This document shows, piece by piece, positions 18,594 through 28,155 of a stretch of DNA of 64,000 nucleotides. The notes below the pieces were generated by a model. The model saw only the letters and a list, made by a program, of their open reading frames with translations. It did no database searches and was not told where the DNA came from. The first letter of the stretch is position 1; every line of letters begins with the position of its first letter. This DNA comes from Parapedobacter lycopersici. GTDB taxonomy: Bacteria; Bacteroidota; Bacteroidia; Sphingobacteriales; Sphingobacteriaceae. The stretch spans positions 1 through 64,000 of the forward strand of contig NZ_JAMSLW010000007.1 of NCBI RefSeq assembly GCF_024643285.1, in the 5' to 3' direction. The position numbers and the translations under genes are program-made.

Positions 18594-20345
18594 ATGAACA
18601 CGCTGGAAATCACAAAAAACACCTCAAACGGCAAGCAGGAAGCAATCGCCGGAGTAACGCAACTGAGCGGCTCGCAGGCCGTGCTCGAAGCATTATTGGC
18701 CGAAGGGGTGGATACCGTGTTTGGTTATCCGGGTGGTGCAATCATGCCCATCTACGATGCGCTGTATGACTACAACGACCGGCTGAAGCATATACTGGTA
18801 CGCCACGAACAGGGCGGGGTTCATGCGGCACAGGGTTACGCCCGGACTTCGGGCCGTGTGGGGGTGGTTTTCGCCACCAGCGGTCCGGGAGCCACCAACC
18901 TCATTACCGGGTTAGCCGACGCCATGATTGACAGTAACCCGGTGGTCTGTATTACCGGCCAGGTGTTTGCCCATTTACTGGGTACCGATGCTTTCCAGGA
19001 AACCGATGTGATCAATATTACGACACCGGTGACCAAGTGGAATTACCAGGTAACGGATGCCTGTGAGATCCCGACAGCACTGGCTAAGGCATTTCACATT
19101 GCGCGCACCGGGCGTCCGGGGCCTGTATTGATCGATATCACCAAAAATGCCCAGCTTCAGCTATTTGACTATCCGGGATATAAGATCTGCAATCACATCC
19201 GGAGTTATCGTCCGAAGCCGATTGTACGCTCCGAATACATCGAACAGGCAGCAGCGCTGATCAATGCCGCGGAGAAACCTTTTATCCTGTTTGGCCAGGG
19301 CATTATCCTGGGCAAGGCAGAGGCAGAATTCAAGGCATTTATTGAAAAAACGGGTATTCCTGCCGCCGCTACCGTAATGGGGCTCAGCGCACTGGAAACC
19401 CATCACCCATTGCATGTGGGCATGCTGGGCATGCATGGCAACTATGCGCCAAACGTACTGACTAACGAATGTGACGTGCTGATCGCCATTGGGATGCGCT
19501 TTGACGACCGTGTTACCGGCAGGCTGGATAAGTACGCCAAACAGGCAAAAGTCATTCACCTCGATATCGATCCGGCGGAAATTGATAAGAATGTCAAAGC
19601 CACGGTACCGGTATGGGGCGACTGCAAGGAAACGCTGCCATTGCTGATGGAGCAGGTGGACGCCAAAACGCACGATGCCTGGCTATCGCGCTTCCGCAAA
19701 TTGGAAAGTGAAGAGATAAAGGAAGTCATCCAGGAGGAATTAAATCCTACTACACCCATTATGACAATGGGTGAGGTAATCCGCATACTTAACGAGCTGA
19801 CTGGCGGCGATGCCGTCATTGTTACGGACGTTGGCCAGCACCAGATGGTTGCCTGCCGCTACGCCAAGTTTAATCAGTCGAAAAGCAACGTCACCTCCGG
19901 TGGCCTGGGAACCATGGGATTCGGGCTTCCGGCAGCCATCGGCGCCTGGTACGGGACACCCGACCGGACGGTAGTGGCCATTATCGGCGACGGCGGTATT
20001 CAGATGACCATCCAGGAACTGGGCACCATCATGCAGTTTGGCGCCAAGGTGAAAATCCTGATCCTGAACAACGAATTCCTGGGCATGGTACGCCAATGGC
20101 AGCAGCTTTTCCACGACAAACGGTACTCGTTTGTCAACATTACCAGTCCCGATTATGTAACCGTTGCCAAAGGATACGGCATCGCGGGGAACAGCATCCG
20201 CGAACGGGAGGAACTCGAACAGGCACTGACTACGATGATCGAACACGACGGGCCATACCTGCTCGAAGTGATGGTAGGCAAGGAGAATAACGTATTCCCA
20301 ATGGTACCCCAAGGTAGCAGCGTTTCCGAAATCAGGCTGAAATAA
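18594..20345 (+). CDS. ilvB: Acetolactate synthase large subunit
   Basis: Thiamine-diphosphate enzyme for the first common step of branched-chain synthesis. The 583-aa product shows VFGYPGGAIMPIYDAL, the catalytic Glu in VRHEQGGVHAAQGYAR, the central FAD-type domain, and the ThDP/Mg site IGDGGIQMTIQEL followed by LNNEFLGMVRQWQ. The open frame continues up to 18558, overlapping ilvD, but the ATG at 18594 is 25 bp after the ilvD stop and is the simpler start. Confidence 0.98.
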   Translation: MNTLEITKNTSNGKQEAIAGVTQLSGSQAVLEALLAEGVDTVFGYPGGAIMPIYDALYDYNDRLKHILVRHEQGGVHAAQGYARTSGRVGVVFATSGPGATNLITGLADAMIDSNPVVCITGQVFAHLLGTDAFQETDVINITTPVTKWNYQVTDACEIPTALAKAFHIARTGRPGPVLIDITKNAQLQLFDYPGYKICNHIRSYRPKPIVRSEYIEQAAALINAAEKPFILFGQGIILGKAEAEFKAFIEKTGIPAAATVMGLSALETHHPLHVGMLGMHGNYAPNVLTNECDVLIAIGMRFDDRVTGRLDKYAKQAKVIHLDIDPAEIDKNVKATVPVWGDCKETLPLLMEQVDAKTHDAWLSRFRKLESEEIKEVIQEELNPTTPIMTMGEVIRILNELTGGDAVIVTDVGQHQMVACRYAKFNQSKSNVTSGGLGTMGFGLPAAIGAWYGTPDRTVVAIIGDGGIQMTIQELGTIMQFGAKVKILILNNEFLGMVRQWQQLFHDKRYSFVNITSPDYVTVAKGYGIAGNSIREREELEQALTTMIEHDGPYLLEVMVGKENNVFPMVPQGSSVSEIRLK

Positions 20346-20405
20346 AGAAGGATTGCATATAAATGCTACAGCACAACTAGCTCGAGACAATTAAATCCAG
20401 AGATC

Positions 20406-20996
20406 ATGGAAAAACAGGAATATACGATTACGGTATACACAGAAAATACCATCGGCATGATTAGCCGGATCGCCATCATTTTTTCGAGGCGGAAAATCAA
20501 CATCGAGAGCCTCAATACGTCGCCTTCCGAAGCGGAAGGGATCCATCGGTTTACGATCGTCATTCATGAAACCGAAGATGTTGTCCGCAAACTCTGCCGC
20601 CAGATCGAAAAACAGGTGGAGGTACTTAAAGCCTATTACAACACCAATGACGAGATCATCTGGCAGGAACAGGCCCTTTACAAGGTACCTACAGAGGTGG
20701 TTACCGAAAAGGCACCGGTGGAACGGCTGCTGCGCCGTTACGGGGCGAGTGCCGTAGTGATACGGAACGATTATACGGTCTTTGAAACCGCCGGGCACCG
20801 GGAGGAAATTGATGCGCTTACCGCTGCGTTAGCCGAGTATCAGCTTATCGAATTTGTGCGGAGTGCCCGTATTGCCATCATTAAAGACAGTGAAGGCTTC
20901 CACAAAAAACTAAAGGAGTTTGAGGAATCCGAGCCGGCCGCCGAAGTTGTGGAAAACCGGTATTTAAACAAACAGGATAAAGTATTTACCATGTAA
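20406..20996 (+). CDS. ilvN: Acetolactate synthase small (regulatory) subunit
   Basis: Regulatory partner of IlvB that mediates end-product inhibition. The 196-aa protein has an N-terminal ACT domain (YTITVYTENTIGMISRIAII, then INIESLNTSPSEAEGIHRFT) and the usual C-terminal ALS_ss_C domain. It lies 60 bp after ilvB and 12 bp before the DinB-like gene. Confidence 0.95.
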   Translation: MEKQEYTITVYTENTIGMISRIAIIFSRRKINIESLNTSPSEAEGIHRFTIVIHETEDVVRKLCRQIEKQVEVLKAYYNTNDEIIWQEQALYKVPTEVVTEKAPVERLLRRYGASAVVIRNDYTVFETAGHREEIDALTAALAEYQLIEFVRSARIAIIKDSEGFHKKLKEFEESEPAAEVVENRYLNKQDKVFTM

Positions 20997-21008
20997 GGTT
21001 ACGTTGTT

Positions 21009-21488
21009 ATGAAATTTAACCCCATTAAATACATTATCCGTACCCGCGAGGCCTTCATCGAACTGCTGGATGGGCTCACGCTGGAAGACATTAATCGGAT
21101 TCCGGCAGGATTCCGGAACAATATCGGTTGGAATTTCGGCCACATCGTGGTCAGCACCCAAGGGTTATGCTATCGCAGGACCAACGTACAACCGGATCGG
21201 GAAATTCCGTTTGAGGGCGCTTATGCGAAAGGCACGGTACCGACTCACACGATCACCGCAGAAGAACTCACTGCCCTGAAGTCACAGGCAATAGCGTCCA
21301 TTCTGCAAATTGAACAGGACTATCAAAAGGGTGTTTTCAATACGATTACTCCTTATGCCACCGACACGTACAAGCTCGAAATGGATACAATTGAACAGGT
21401 ACTAACGGTGACACTTGCCCACGATAATCTTCACCTGGGTTATGCACGCGCGCTTAACAAAGCAGTATACGAACAAAAAAGTCAATAA
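21009..21488 (+). CDS. DinB-superfamily protein inside the ilv operon
   Basis: A 159-aa four-helix-bundle protein of the DinB/YfiT-like superfamily. The three metal-ligand-type His positions are visible: NFGHIVVST, an intermediate helix, and the C-terminal [13 protein letters not shown]. Members include thiol-dependent transferases and many of unknown role. The 12- and 13-bp spacing to ilvN and ilvC makes co-transcription nearly certain, yet no branched-chain step is known to need such a protein. Function not assigned. Confidence 0.85.
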   Translation: MKFNPIKYIIRTREAFIELLDGLTLEDINRIPAGFRNNIGWNFGHIVVSTQGLCYRRTNVQPDREIPFEGAYAKGTVPTHTITAEELTALKSQAIASILQIEQDYQKGVFNTITPYATDTYKLEMDTIEQVLTVTLAHDNLHLGYARALNKAVYEQKSQ

Positions 21489-21501
21489 TATAGATAGAAC
21501 A

Positions 21502-22983
21502 ATGGCAAATTATTTCAACACCCTCCCCCTTAGAGAACAATTAAACCAATTAGGCGTCGCTGAATTCATGGACATCAGCGAATTTGCTGACGGTGTCAGC
21601 GCATTAAAAGGCAAAAAAATCGTCATCGTGGGCTGCGGTGCTCAGGGCCTTAACCAAGGACTCAATTTAAGAGACAGCGGACTGGATGTTTCCTACGCTC
21701 TTCGCAAGGAAGCAATCGAACAAAAACGTGATTCCTGGAAGAATGCCACCGATAACCATTTTAACGTTGGCACGTACGAGGAACTGATTCCCACGGCAGA
21801 CCTGGTTAGTAACCTTACTCCAGACAAGCAGCACTCGTCCGTCATCGACGCAGTAATGCCATTGATGAAAGCCGGCGCTACGCTCTCGTATTCGCACGGG
21901 TTCAATATCGTAGAAGAGGGAAAAGAAATCCGCAAGGACCTTACCGTGGTTATGATCGCCCCAAAATGCCCGGGCTCAGAGGTAAGGGCAGAGTACCTGC
22001 GCGGGTTTGGTGTACCGACACTGATTGCGGTTCACCCGGAAAATGACCCCCAGGGCAAAGGCCTTGCTGAAGCAAAAGCCTACTGTGTGGGCACAGGCGG
22101 CCATAAAGCGGGCGTCCTGCGGTCATCATTCGTAGCGGAGGTTAAGTCCGACCTGATGGGAGAACAAACCATCCTATGCGGACTGTTGCAAACCGGATCA
22201 ATCCTGTCGTTTGATAAAATGATCGAAAAGGGTATCGAGCCGGGCTACGCCGCCAAGTTGGTTCAATACGGCGTTGAGGTCATCACCGAGGCCTTGAAAC
22301 AGGGCGGTATCACAGCGATGATGGACCGGTTGAGCAACATCGCCAAAATAAAAGCTTTCGAGGTTTCGGAAGAGCTGAAGACAATCATGCGTCCCCTATT
22401 CCAAAAACACCAGGATGACATTATGAGCGGTGAATTCAGCCGGGGCATGATGGAAGACTGGGCAAATGGCGACAAGAAACTATTGGAATGGCGCGCGGCT
22501 ACCGGCGAAACAGCCTTTGAAAAAACGCCTGCCGGCGACATTAAAATCGGAGAGCAGGAGTATTTCGACCACGCGATATTTATGGTAGCGTACATCAAAA
22601 GTGGTGTTGAGCTTGCATTCGAGACCATGGTTGAAGCTGGTATCAAACCGGAATCGGCCTATTATGAATCATTGCACGAAACTCCGTTGATTGCCAATAC
22701 CATCGCGCGTAAAAAGCTGTTCGAGATGAACCGTGTTATTTCTGATACCGCAGAGTATGGCTGTTACCTGTTTGACCACGCGTGTAAGCCATTGCTGGCC
22801 GACTTTATGAAAACGGTAGATACGGATATTATTGGCAGGAATTTCAATGACGGTAAGGACCTGGCGGTTGATAACCAGGCACTGATTGTTGTGAACGAGG
22901 CCATCCGCACCCACCCGGTTGAACAAGTTGGCGCCGTACTGCGCAGGGCCATGACCGCTATGAAGGCAATAAAAACGGCTTAA
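21502..22983 (+). CDS. ilvC: Ketol-acid reductoisomerase (class II, long form)
   Basis: NADPH- and Mg-dependent enzyme converting acetolactate and acetohydroxybutyrate to the dihydroxy acids. The 493-aa length is that of the long, E. coli-like class with a duplicated C-terminal knotted domain, not the ~330-aa short class. The Rossmann motif is [18 protein letters not shown] (residues 43-60); SYSHGFNI and the metal-site Glu/Asp segment [13 protein letters not shown] are intact. The frame is open upstream into the DinB gene, but the ATG at 21502 matches the family N-terminus (MANYFNTL). Confidence 0.98.
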   Translation: MANYFNTLPLREQLNQLGVAEFMDISEFADGVSALKGKKIVIVGCGAQGLNQGLNLRDSGLDVSYALRKEAIEQKRDSWKNATDNHFNVGTYEELIPTADLVSNLTPDKQHSSVIDAVMPLMKAGATLSYSHGFNIVEEGKEIRKDLTVVMIAPKCPGSEVRAEYLRGFGVPTLIAVHPENDPQGKGLAEAKAYCVGTGGHKAGVLRSSFVAEVKSDLMGEQTILCGLLQTGSILSFDKMIEKGIEPGYAAKLVQYGVEVITEALKQGGITAMMDRLSNIAKIKAFEVSEELKTIMRPLFQKHQDDIMSGEFSRGMMEDWANGDKKLLEWRAATGETAFEKTPAGDIKIGEQEYFDHAIFMVAYIKSGVELAFETMVEAGIKPESAYYESLHETPLIANTIARKKLFEMNRVISDTAEYGCYLFDHACKPLLADFMKTVDTDIIGRNFNDGKDLAVDNQALIVVNEAIRTHPVEQVGAVLRRAMTAMKAIKTA

Positions 22984-22992
22984 AAACCCTAT

Positions 22993-23030
22993 CCCGGACC
23001 GGTAAAAGCAGTGGCTGAAACCGGTCCGGG
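22993..23030 (+). terminator. Strong hairpin after ilvC, no T-tract
   Basis: CCCGGACCGGT (22993-23003) pairs perfectly with ACCGGTCCGGG (23020-23030) across a 16-nt loop, 9 bp after the ilvC stop. No U-run follows, so it may reduce read-through or protect the ilv mRNA 3' end rather than act as a full terminator. Confidence 0.55.
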
Positions 23031-23056
23031 TATTGACACCTATAGAAAGCGACACA

Positions 23057-23087
23057 TTGCATATCAACGCCATTTTGCATAAATTTG
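23057..23087 (+). promoter_or_regulatory. Internal promoter before the ABC ATPase/leu genes
   Basis: TTG (23057-23059), 20 nt, then TAAATTTG (23080-23087) matches the Bacteroidota consensus. The ABC gene ATG at 23100 is 12 nt downstream, giving a very short leader. With the hairpin just upstream it suggests an independent transcript for the downstream genes. Confidence 0.55.
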
Positions 23088-23099
23088 TAACGTATAATA

Positions 23100-24566
23100 A
23101 TGACTGATCCGGTCGTCCATATCGCTCAATTAAATCTGCAGTATGCACATGGCGTCGTATTGGATCAATTGGACTGGCAGCTCCTCCCTGGCGAATGCTG
23201 GCTCATCGGCGGGAAAAGCGGATCAGGGAAGAGTGTCTTTGCGAAATCGGTAGCCGGCCTTGAGGAAACAAGTGGTACTATCCGGATCAAATTCGACCCC
23301 CTGTCATTATTGCCTCCCCGCGTACTTTACGTATCCAATTGGTATCAATTTACCAATTTGGAAGGGAACCGTAATTTTTACTATCAGCAGCGTTATAACA
23401 AACAGCAAAAAAACGATACACTCACGATTTATGCAGAGCTGGCAGCTTATGCTAAATCCGAGAACCTCTCCATGGGGGACCTGGAGCAATACCTTGAACT
23501 TTTTGGATTCGTTGACCTGAAAGCTACCCAGTTGATTGAACTCTCCAGCGGCGAACACAAAAAATTGCAATTGATTAAAGCACTGTGGTTAAAACCTCAG
23601 CTGTTAATTGTTGACGAACCGTATACTGGATTGGACAAGGCATCACGTCAAAAGCTGAATGGCTTTTTCGATGCGCTTGCCGCAGATGGTGTACACCTTG
23701 TGCTCGTTACGAACGAAACGGGCCTCCCTCGTTGCATCAACCGGTTTGCCGAAATTGAAGGGGGCAAGCTCAGGCAGGTAGACTCCGTGCAAGCCCTGTC
23801 AACAGATTTCAATCGTATCCCCAGGGCGCTGCCGTCATTCCTCCGCGAGGCACCGGCATTATCCGCCGATATCATGGTCGAGATGGAGAATATCCATGTT
23901 CGTTATGGAGAAAAGACCGTACTGAAAGGCATCGATTGGACAGTTCGTGCAGGTGAAAAATGGTTGCTCCAGGGCCACAATGGTTCGGGAAAATCAACCT
24001 TATTAAGTCTAATCACGGGCGATCATCCGCAGGCGTATGCCAATCACATCCGGCTTTTCGGTCATCGCCGCGGTAGTGGTGAAAGTATCTGGGAGATCAA
24101 GGAACGTATTGGTATCATCTCTCCCGAACTGCACTGGTATTTTGATAAAACGGCCCGCGTATGGCAGGCTGTTGCTTCGGGCTTCTATGACAGCATCGGC
24201 CTGTTTAGGCAGGTCAGCTATGAAAAGCAAGAGCAAATTGATCAGCTGCTGGATTTCTTTGAGCTCACTGAAGATAAAAACCGGCTGATTACTACGTTGC
24301 CATTGGGAAAGCAACGTTTGGTATTGCTGGCCCGGACCATCATTAAAAACCCGCCGTTGCTGATATTGGATGAACCTTGCCAGGGACTCGACCATACACA
24401 GACAGCGCTTTTCAATGCGGTGGTCGATGAACTGTGTGGCTTCGGAAAGACGCTGATCTACGTTGGTCATTATGAAACACAGTTACCCAGCTGCCTGGAA
24501 AAGAAAATAGTACTGGAAAAAGGCGAAGTCCGAGTAATAGAAGAGATTAACGAGCTTGCCTATTAA
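23100..24566 (+). CDS. Double ABC ATPase (ModF/PhrA-like), no membrane domain
   Basis: A 488-aa cytoplasmic protein with two ABC cassettes. Cassette 1: Walker A GGKSGSGKSVFAKS, signature LSSGEHKKLQ, Walker B LLIVDEPYTGLD. Cassette 2: Walker A LQGHNGSGKSTLLSL, a degenerate signature TLPLGKQRLVLLAR, Walker B LLILDEPCQGLDHTQ. This order resembles ModF, a twin-ATPase protein of unsettled role, rather than ABC-F translation factors, whose long linker is missing. No permease gene is adjacent. It lies 116 bp after ilvC and 38 bp before leuA. Confidence 0.87.
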   Translation: MTDPVVHIAQLNLQYAHGVVLDQLDWQLLPGECWLIGGKSGSGKSVFAKSVAGLEETSGTIRIKFDPLSLLPPRVLYVSNWYQFTNLEGNRNFYYQQRYNKQQKNDTLTIYAELAAYAKSENLSMGDLEQYLELFGFVDLKATQLIELSSGEHKKLQLIKALWLKPQLLIVDEPYTGLDKASRQKLNGFFDALAADGVHLVLVTNETGLPRCINRFAEIEGGKLRQVDSVQALSTDFNRIPRALPSFLREAPALSADIMVEMENIHVRYGEKTVLKGIDWTVRAGEKWLLQGHNGSGKSTLLSLITGDHPQAYANHIRLFGHRRGSGESIWEIKERIGIISPELHWYFDKTARVWQAVASGFYDSIGLFRQVSYEKQEQIDQLLDFFELTEDKNRLITTLPLGKQRLVLLARTIIKNPPLLILDEPCQGLDHTQTALFNAVVDELCGFGKTLIYVGHYETQLPSCLEKKIVLEKGEVRVIEEINELAY

Positions 24567-24604
24567 GCAAGCTATCCTAACGCATAACAGAAAAACAGCT
24601 TATT

Positions 24605-26113
24605 ATGTTGCACGATCCTAACCGCATATACGTTTTTGACACCACCCTCCGCGATGGGGAGCAGGTGCCCGGTTCACAGTTGACCACCCCGGAGAAGCTC
24701 ATCATCGCAGAGGCGCTAGAGACTTTGGGTGTTGATGTCATTGAGGCTGGATTCCCGATTTCAAGTCCCGGTGACTTCAACAGCGTCGTTGAAATATCCA
24801 AGTTGGTGACCAATCCGACTGTCTGCGCGCTTACGCGCGCAAACAAGGGCGATATTGATCGTGCTGTCGAAGCGCTGAAATACGCCAAGCATCCTCGGAT
24901 ACACACGGGCATTGGGTCTTCCGACATGCATATCAAATACAAATTCAACAGCACCCGCGAGGCCATACTCGAACGGGCTGTGGAAGCGGTTAAATACGCC
25001 AAAGGTTTTGTTGAGGATATTGAGTTTTATGCAGAAGATGCCGGCCGTGCCGACAATGAATATCTTGCTCGCATGATCGAAGCGGTTATCGCCGCGGGGG
25101 CAACCGTCGTAAACATACCGGATACCAATGGCTACTGCCTCCCCGAACAATATGGTGCCAAGATCAGATACCTCAAGGAACACGTCAAGAATATCGACCA
25201 AGCCATTATATCCGTGCATTGCCACAATGACCTGGGGCTGGCGACGGCAAACAGCCTTTCGGGACTGCAAAATGGCGCACGGCAGGTAGAGTGCACCATT
25301 AACGGCATTGGCGAACGCGCAGGCAATACGTCACTCGAAGAGATTGTAATGGCGCTGAAGGTTCACCAGACACTTGATTTACATACCGGCATTAACACCA
25401 AGCAACTGTATCCGCTCAGTGGTATGGTGAGCCGTATGATGCGCATGCCGGTACAGGCCAACAAAGCAATCGTTGGCCGCAATGCCTTTGCACACAGTTC
25501 CGGCATACACCAGGACGGTGTGCTTAAGCACCGCGAGAACTACGAAATTATGAACCCCGAGGACGTCGGTATCGACCAGTCCGAAATTATACTGACCGCC
25601 AGAAGCGGCAGACACGCACTGAAACATCACCTGGAACGGCTGGGATATGCCATTGACCGGATTGACCTCGACCAGGTTTATCAGCGCTTCCTGGAGTTGG
25701 CCGATGCAAAAAAGGAACTCAAAGACGACGACCTGCTGCAGCTCATGGGGCGCAAAACCGAAGAAAGTTTCAAAAATGGACTTGCCATCAACGCCTTACA
25801 GGTAACCACAGGTGATCAGGATACTCCGAAAGCAACCATTAAACTCAGCTATAATGGCGTGGAACACACGGCTGTAGCCACGGGTAATGGCCCCGTGAGC
25901 GCTACCATTAAAGCCATCGAAGAGATTACGGAAAAACAAATTGAAATAAAGGAGTTTAACATCCACTCTATCCACGGAGGCAGCGACGATGTCAGTAAGG
26001 TGGATATGCGCGTGATATACGAAGACAAATCTTATATGGGTTATGGCTTCAGCACGGATATCGTGCGGGCATCTGCAAATGCCTACCTCGACGCATTGAA
26101 TAAGTTTATTTAG
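24605..26113 (+). CDS. leuA: 2-isopropylmalate synthase
   Basis: Condenses acetyl-CoA with 2-oxoisovalerate, the first step specific to leucine. The 502-aa protein has the DRE-TIM catalytic barrel ([42 protein letters not shown]) and the C-terminal LeuA dimer regulatory domain (about residues 370-500) responsible for leucine feedback. It differs clearly from the paralog at 28156 (GEQVPGS versus GEQTSGV). Confidence 0.96.
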   Translation: MLHDPNRIYVFDTTLRDGEQVPGSQLTTPEKLIIAEALETLGVDVIEAGFPISSPGDFNSVVEISKLVTNPTVCALTRANKGDIDRAVEALKYAKHPRIHTGIGSSDMHIKYKFNSTREAILERAVEAVKYAKGFVEDIEFYAEDAGRADNEYLARMIEAVIAAGATVVNIPDTNGYCLPEQYGAKIRYLKEHVKNIDQAIISVHCHNDLGLATANSLSGLQNGARQVECTINGIGERAGNTSLEEIVMALKVHQTLDLHTGINTKQLYPLSGMVSRMMRMPVQANKAIVGRNAFAHSSGIHQDGVLKHRENYEIMNPEDVGIDQSEIILTARSGRHALKHHLERLGYAIDRIDLDQVYQRFLELADAKKELKDDDLLQLMGRKTEESFKNGLAINALQVTTGDQDTPKATIKLSYNGVEHTAVATGNGPVSATIKAIEEITEKQIEIKEFNIHSIHGGSDDVSKVDMRVIYEDKSYMGYGFSTDIVRASANAYLDALNKFI

Positions 26114-26148
26114 GGCAAAAAGCAAAAGCATAAACAACAACTATAAAA

Positions 26149-27546
26149 ATGAGTAAGACATTATTTGACAAAGTGTGGGATGCACACGTGGTACGTAAGA
26201 TTGAAGGGGGGCCGGATGTATTGTTCATTGATCGTCACCTGATCCATGAGGTGACCAGCCCTGTGGCATTCCTGGGATTAAAAAGCCGGGATATCAAGGT
26301 ACTTTATCCAGAGCGCACATTTGCTACAGCAGATCATAACACGCCGACCATTAATCAGCATTTACCGGTGGAAGATCCCCTATCTGCTAATCAGTTAAGA
26401 GCACTGGAACAGAATACCGCTGAATATGGAATCCGGCATTGGGGCCTTGGCCATTATAAAAACGGGATTGTGCACGTGATCGGTCCGGAAAATGGCATTA
26501 CGCAGCCCGGGACGACCATCGTATGCGGGGACTCACATACGTCAACGCACGGTGCATTCGGTGCCATTGCGTTTGGTATCGGTACCTCGGAGGTAGAAAT
26601 GGTTCTTTCCACGCAGTGCATTATGCAACCCAAGCCAAAAAAGATGCGCATCACTATCAACGGCAAATTGGGAACGGGTGTGCTGCCCAAAGACGTGGCA
26701 TTATTTATTATTTCCAAATTGACCACATCCGGAGCCACAGGTTACTTCGTGGAGTATGCCGGTACCATATTCGAACAGATGAGCATGGAGGGCCGGATGA
26801 CCGTCTGTAACCTAAGCATCGAGATGGGAGCACGTGGCGGCATGATTGCGCCAGACCAGACCACATTTGACTACATCCAGGGCCGCGAATACAGCCCTAA
26901 GGGTGCAGATTGGGACAAGGCCATGGCATACTGGAAAACCCTCAAGACCGATGCTGGCGCAACATTTGATAAAGAACTTACATTTGACGGGTCTGAAATT
27001 GAACCGATGATTACCTACGGTACCAATCCAGGCATGGGAATCGGCATCACGAAAGACATACCAGACGCAGACGCCGTGGAAGGAGGAAAAACCACCTATG
27101 AGAAATCGTTGGGTTATATGGGCTTCCACGAAGGAGAGGCGATGGTAGGCAAAAAAATCGACTACGTGTTCCTGGGAAGTTGCACCAATGGCCGTATCGA
27201 AGATTTCCGTGCTTTCGCCTCGCTGGTTAAGGGAAAACACAAAGCGGACGATGTGACGGTATGGCTCGTTCCCGGCTCGCATGTCGTTGAACAGCAAATC
27301 AAGGAGGAAGGTATTCTCGATATCCTTACCGAAGCCGGCTTTACGCTCCGTCAACCGGGCTGCTCCGCATGCTTGGCAATGAATGACGATAAGATACCGG
27401 CCGGAAAATATGCCGTAAGTACATCTAACCGGAATTTTGAGGGAAGGCAGGGGCCAGGCGCCCGGACGTTGCTGGCCAGCCCATTGGTAGCCGCAGCTGC
27501 AGCCGTAACAGGAAAAGTAACCGATCCGAGAACTCTTTTACAATAA
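26149..27546 (+). CDS. leuC: 3-isopropylmalate dehydratase large subunit
   Basis: Aconitase-type [4Fe-4S] subunit that with LeuD isomerises 2- to 3-isopropylmalate. The 465-aa protein has [20 protein letters not shown], the first cluster Cys in [13 protein letters not shown] and the pair in GCSACLAMN, and the typical end with [20 protein letters not shown]. leuD begins 5 bp after its stop. Confidence 0.98.
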   Translation: MSKTLFDKVWDAHVVRKIEGGPDVLFIDRHLIHEVTSPVAFLGLKSRDIKVLYPERTFATADHNTPTINQHLPVEDPLSANQLRALEQNTAEYGIRHWGLGHYKNGIVHVIGPENGITQPGTTIVCGDSHTSTHGAFGAIAFGIGTSEVEMVLSTQCIMQPKPKKMRITINGKLGTGVLPKDVALFIISKLTTSGATGYFVEYAGTIFEQMSMEGRMTVCNLSIEMGARGGMIAPDQTTFDYIQGREYSPKGADWDKAMAYWKTLKTDAGATFDKELTFDGSEIEPMITYGTNPGMGIGITKDIPDADAVEGGKTTYEKSLGYMGFHEGEAMVGKKIDYVFLGSCTNGRIEDFRAFASLVKGKHKADDVTVWLVPGSHVVEQQIKEEGILDILTEAGFTLRQPGCSACLAMNDDKIPAGKYAVSTSNRNFEGRQGPGARTLLASPLVAAAAAVTGKVTDPRTLLQ

Positions 27547-27551
27547 GAAAA

Positions 27552-28148
27552 ATGGCATACGATAGTTTCACGATATTAAAAAGTACAGCGGTTCCCCTTC
27601 CGATTGAGAACGTGGACACCGATCAGATCATCCCTGCACGCTTCCTTAAAGCGACCGAGCGGAAGGGTTTTGGAGATAATCTTTTCCGCGATTGGCGGTA
27701 CCAATCGGATAATACGCCGAAGGCCGACTTTGTGCTGAACGATCCGACCTACAAAGGAAAAATATTGGTAGGTGGTAAGAACTTCGGTTCGGGATCGTCC
27801 AGGGAACATGCGGCCTGGTCCATATACGACTATGGATTCCGCTGCGTTATCTCCAGTTTTTTTGCCGACATTTTCAGAGGCAACTGCCTGAATATAGGCG
27901 TATTACCAGCACAAGTAAGTGCTGCATTCCTGGAACGGATATTCGCCGAAGTCTACGCCAACCCGGATACGGAGCTGGAAGTTAACCTGTCCGAACAGAC
28001 TGTAACACTGCTGGCAACCGGCGAAAAGGAGTCTTTTGAAATCAACAGCTATAAGAAAAGCAACATGATGAACGGCTTCGATGATATTGATTATCTGCTG
28101 AACATCAAGACCGACATTCAGGAATTTGAGAAGTCTCTTCCGCTTTAA
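27552..28148 (+). CDS. leuD: 3-isopropylmalate dehydratase small subunit
   Basis: Swivel-domain partner of LeuC, 198 aa as usual. Conserved segments are VDTDQIIPARFLK near the N-terminus, the substrate-specificity loop GKNFGSGSSREHAAWS, and ISSFFADIFRGNCLNIG. It is followed 7 bp later by the isopropylmalate synthase-like paralog. Confidence 0.97.
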   Translation: MAYDSFTILKSTAVPLPIENVDTDQIIPARFLKATERKGFGDNLFRDWRYQSDNTPKADFVLNDPTYKGKILVGGKNFGSGSSREHAAWSIYDYGFRCVISSFFADIFRGNCLNIGVLPAQVSAAFLERIFAEVYANPDTELEVNLSEQTVTLLATGEKESFEINSYKKSNMMNGFDDIDYLLNIKTDIQEFEKSLPL

Positions 28149-28155
28149 ATACGAT

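Noticed and set aside
23100-24566. ABC-F translation factor identity for the twin ABC protein
   Set aside because: The long inter-cassette linker of ABC-F proteins is absent and the signature motifs resemble ModF instead.
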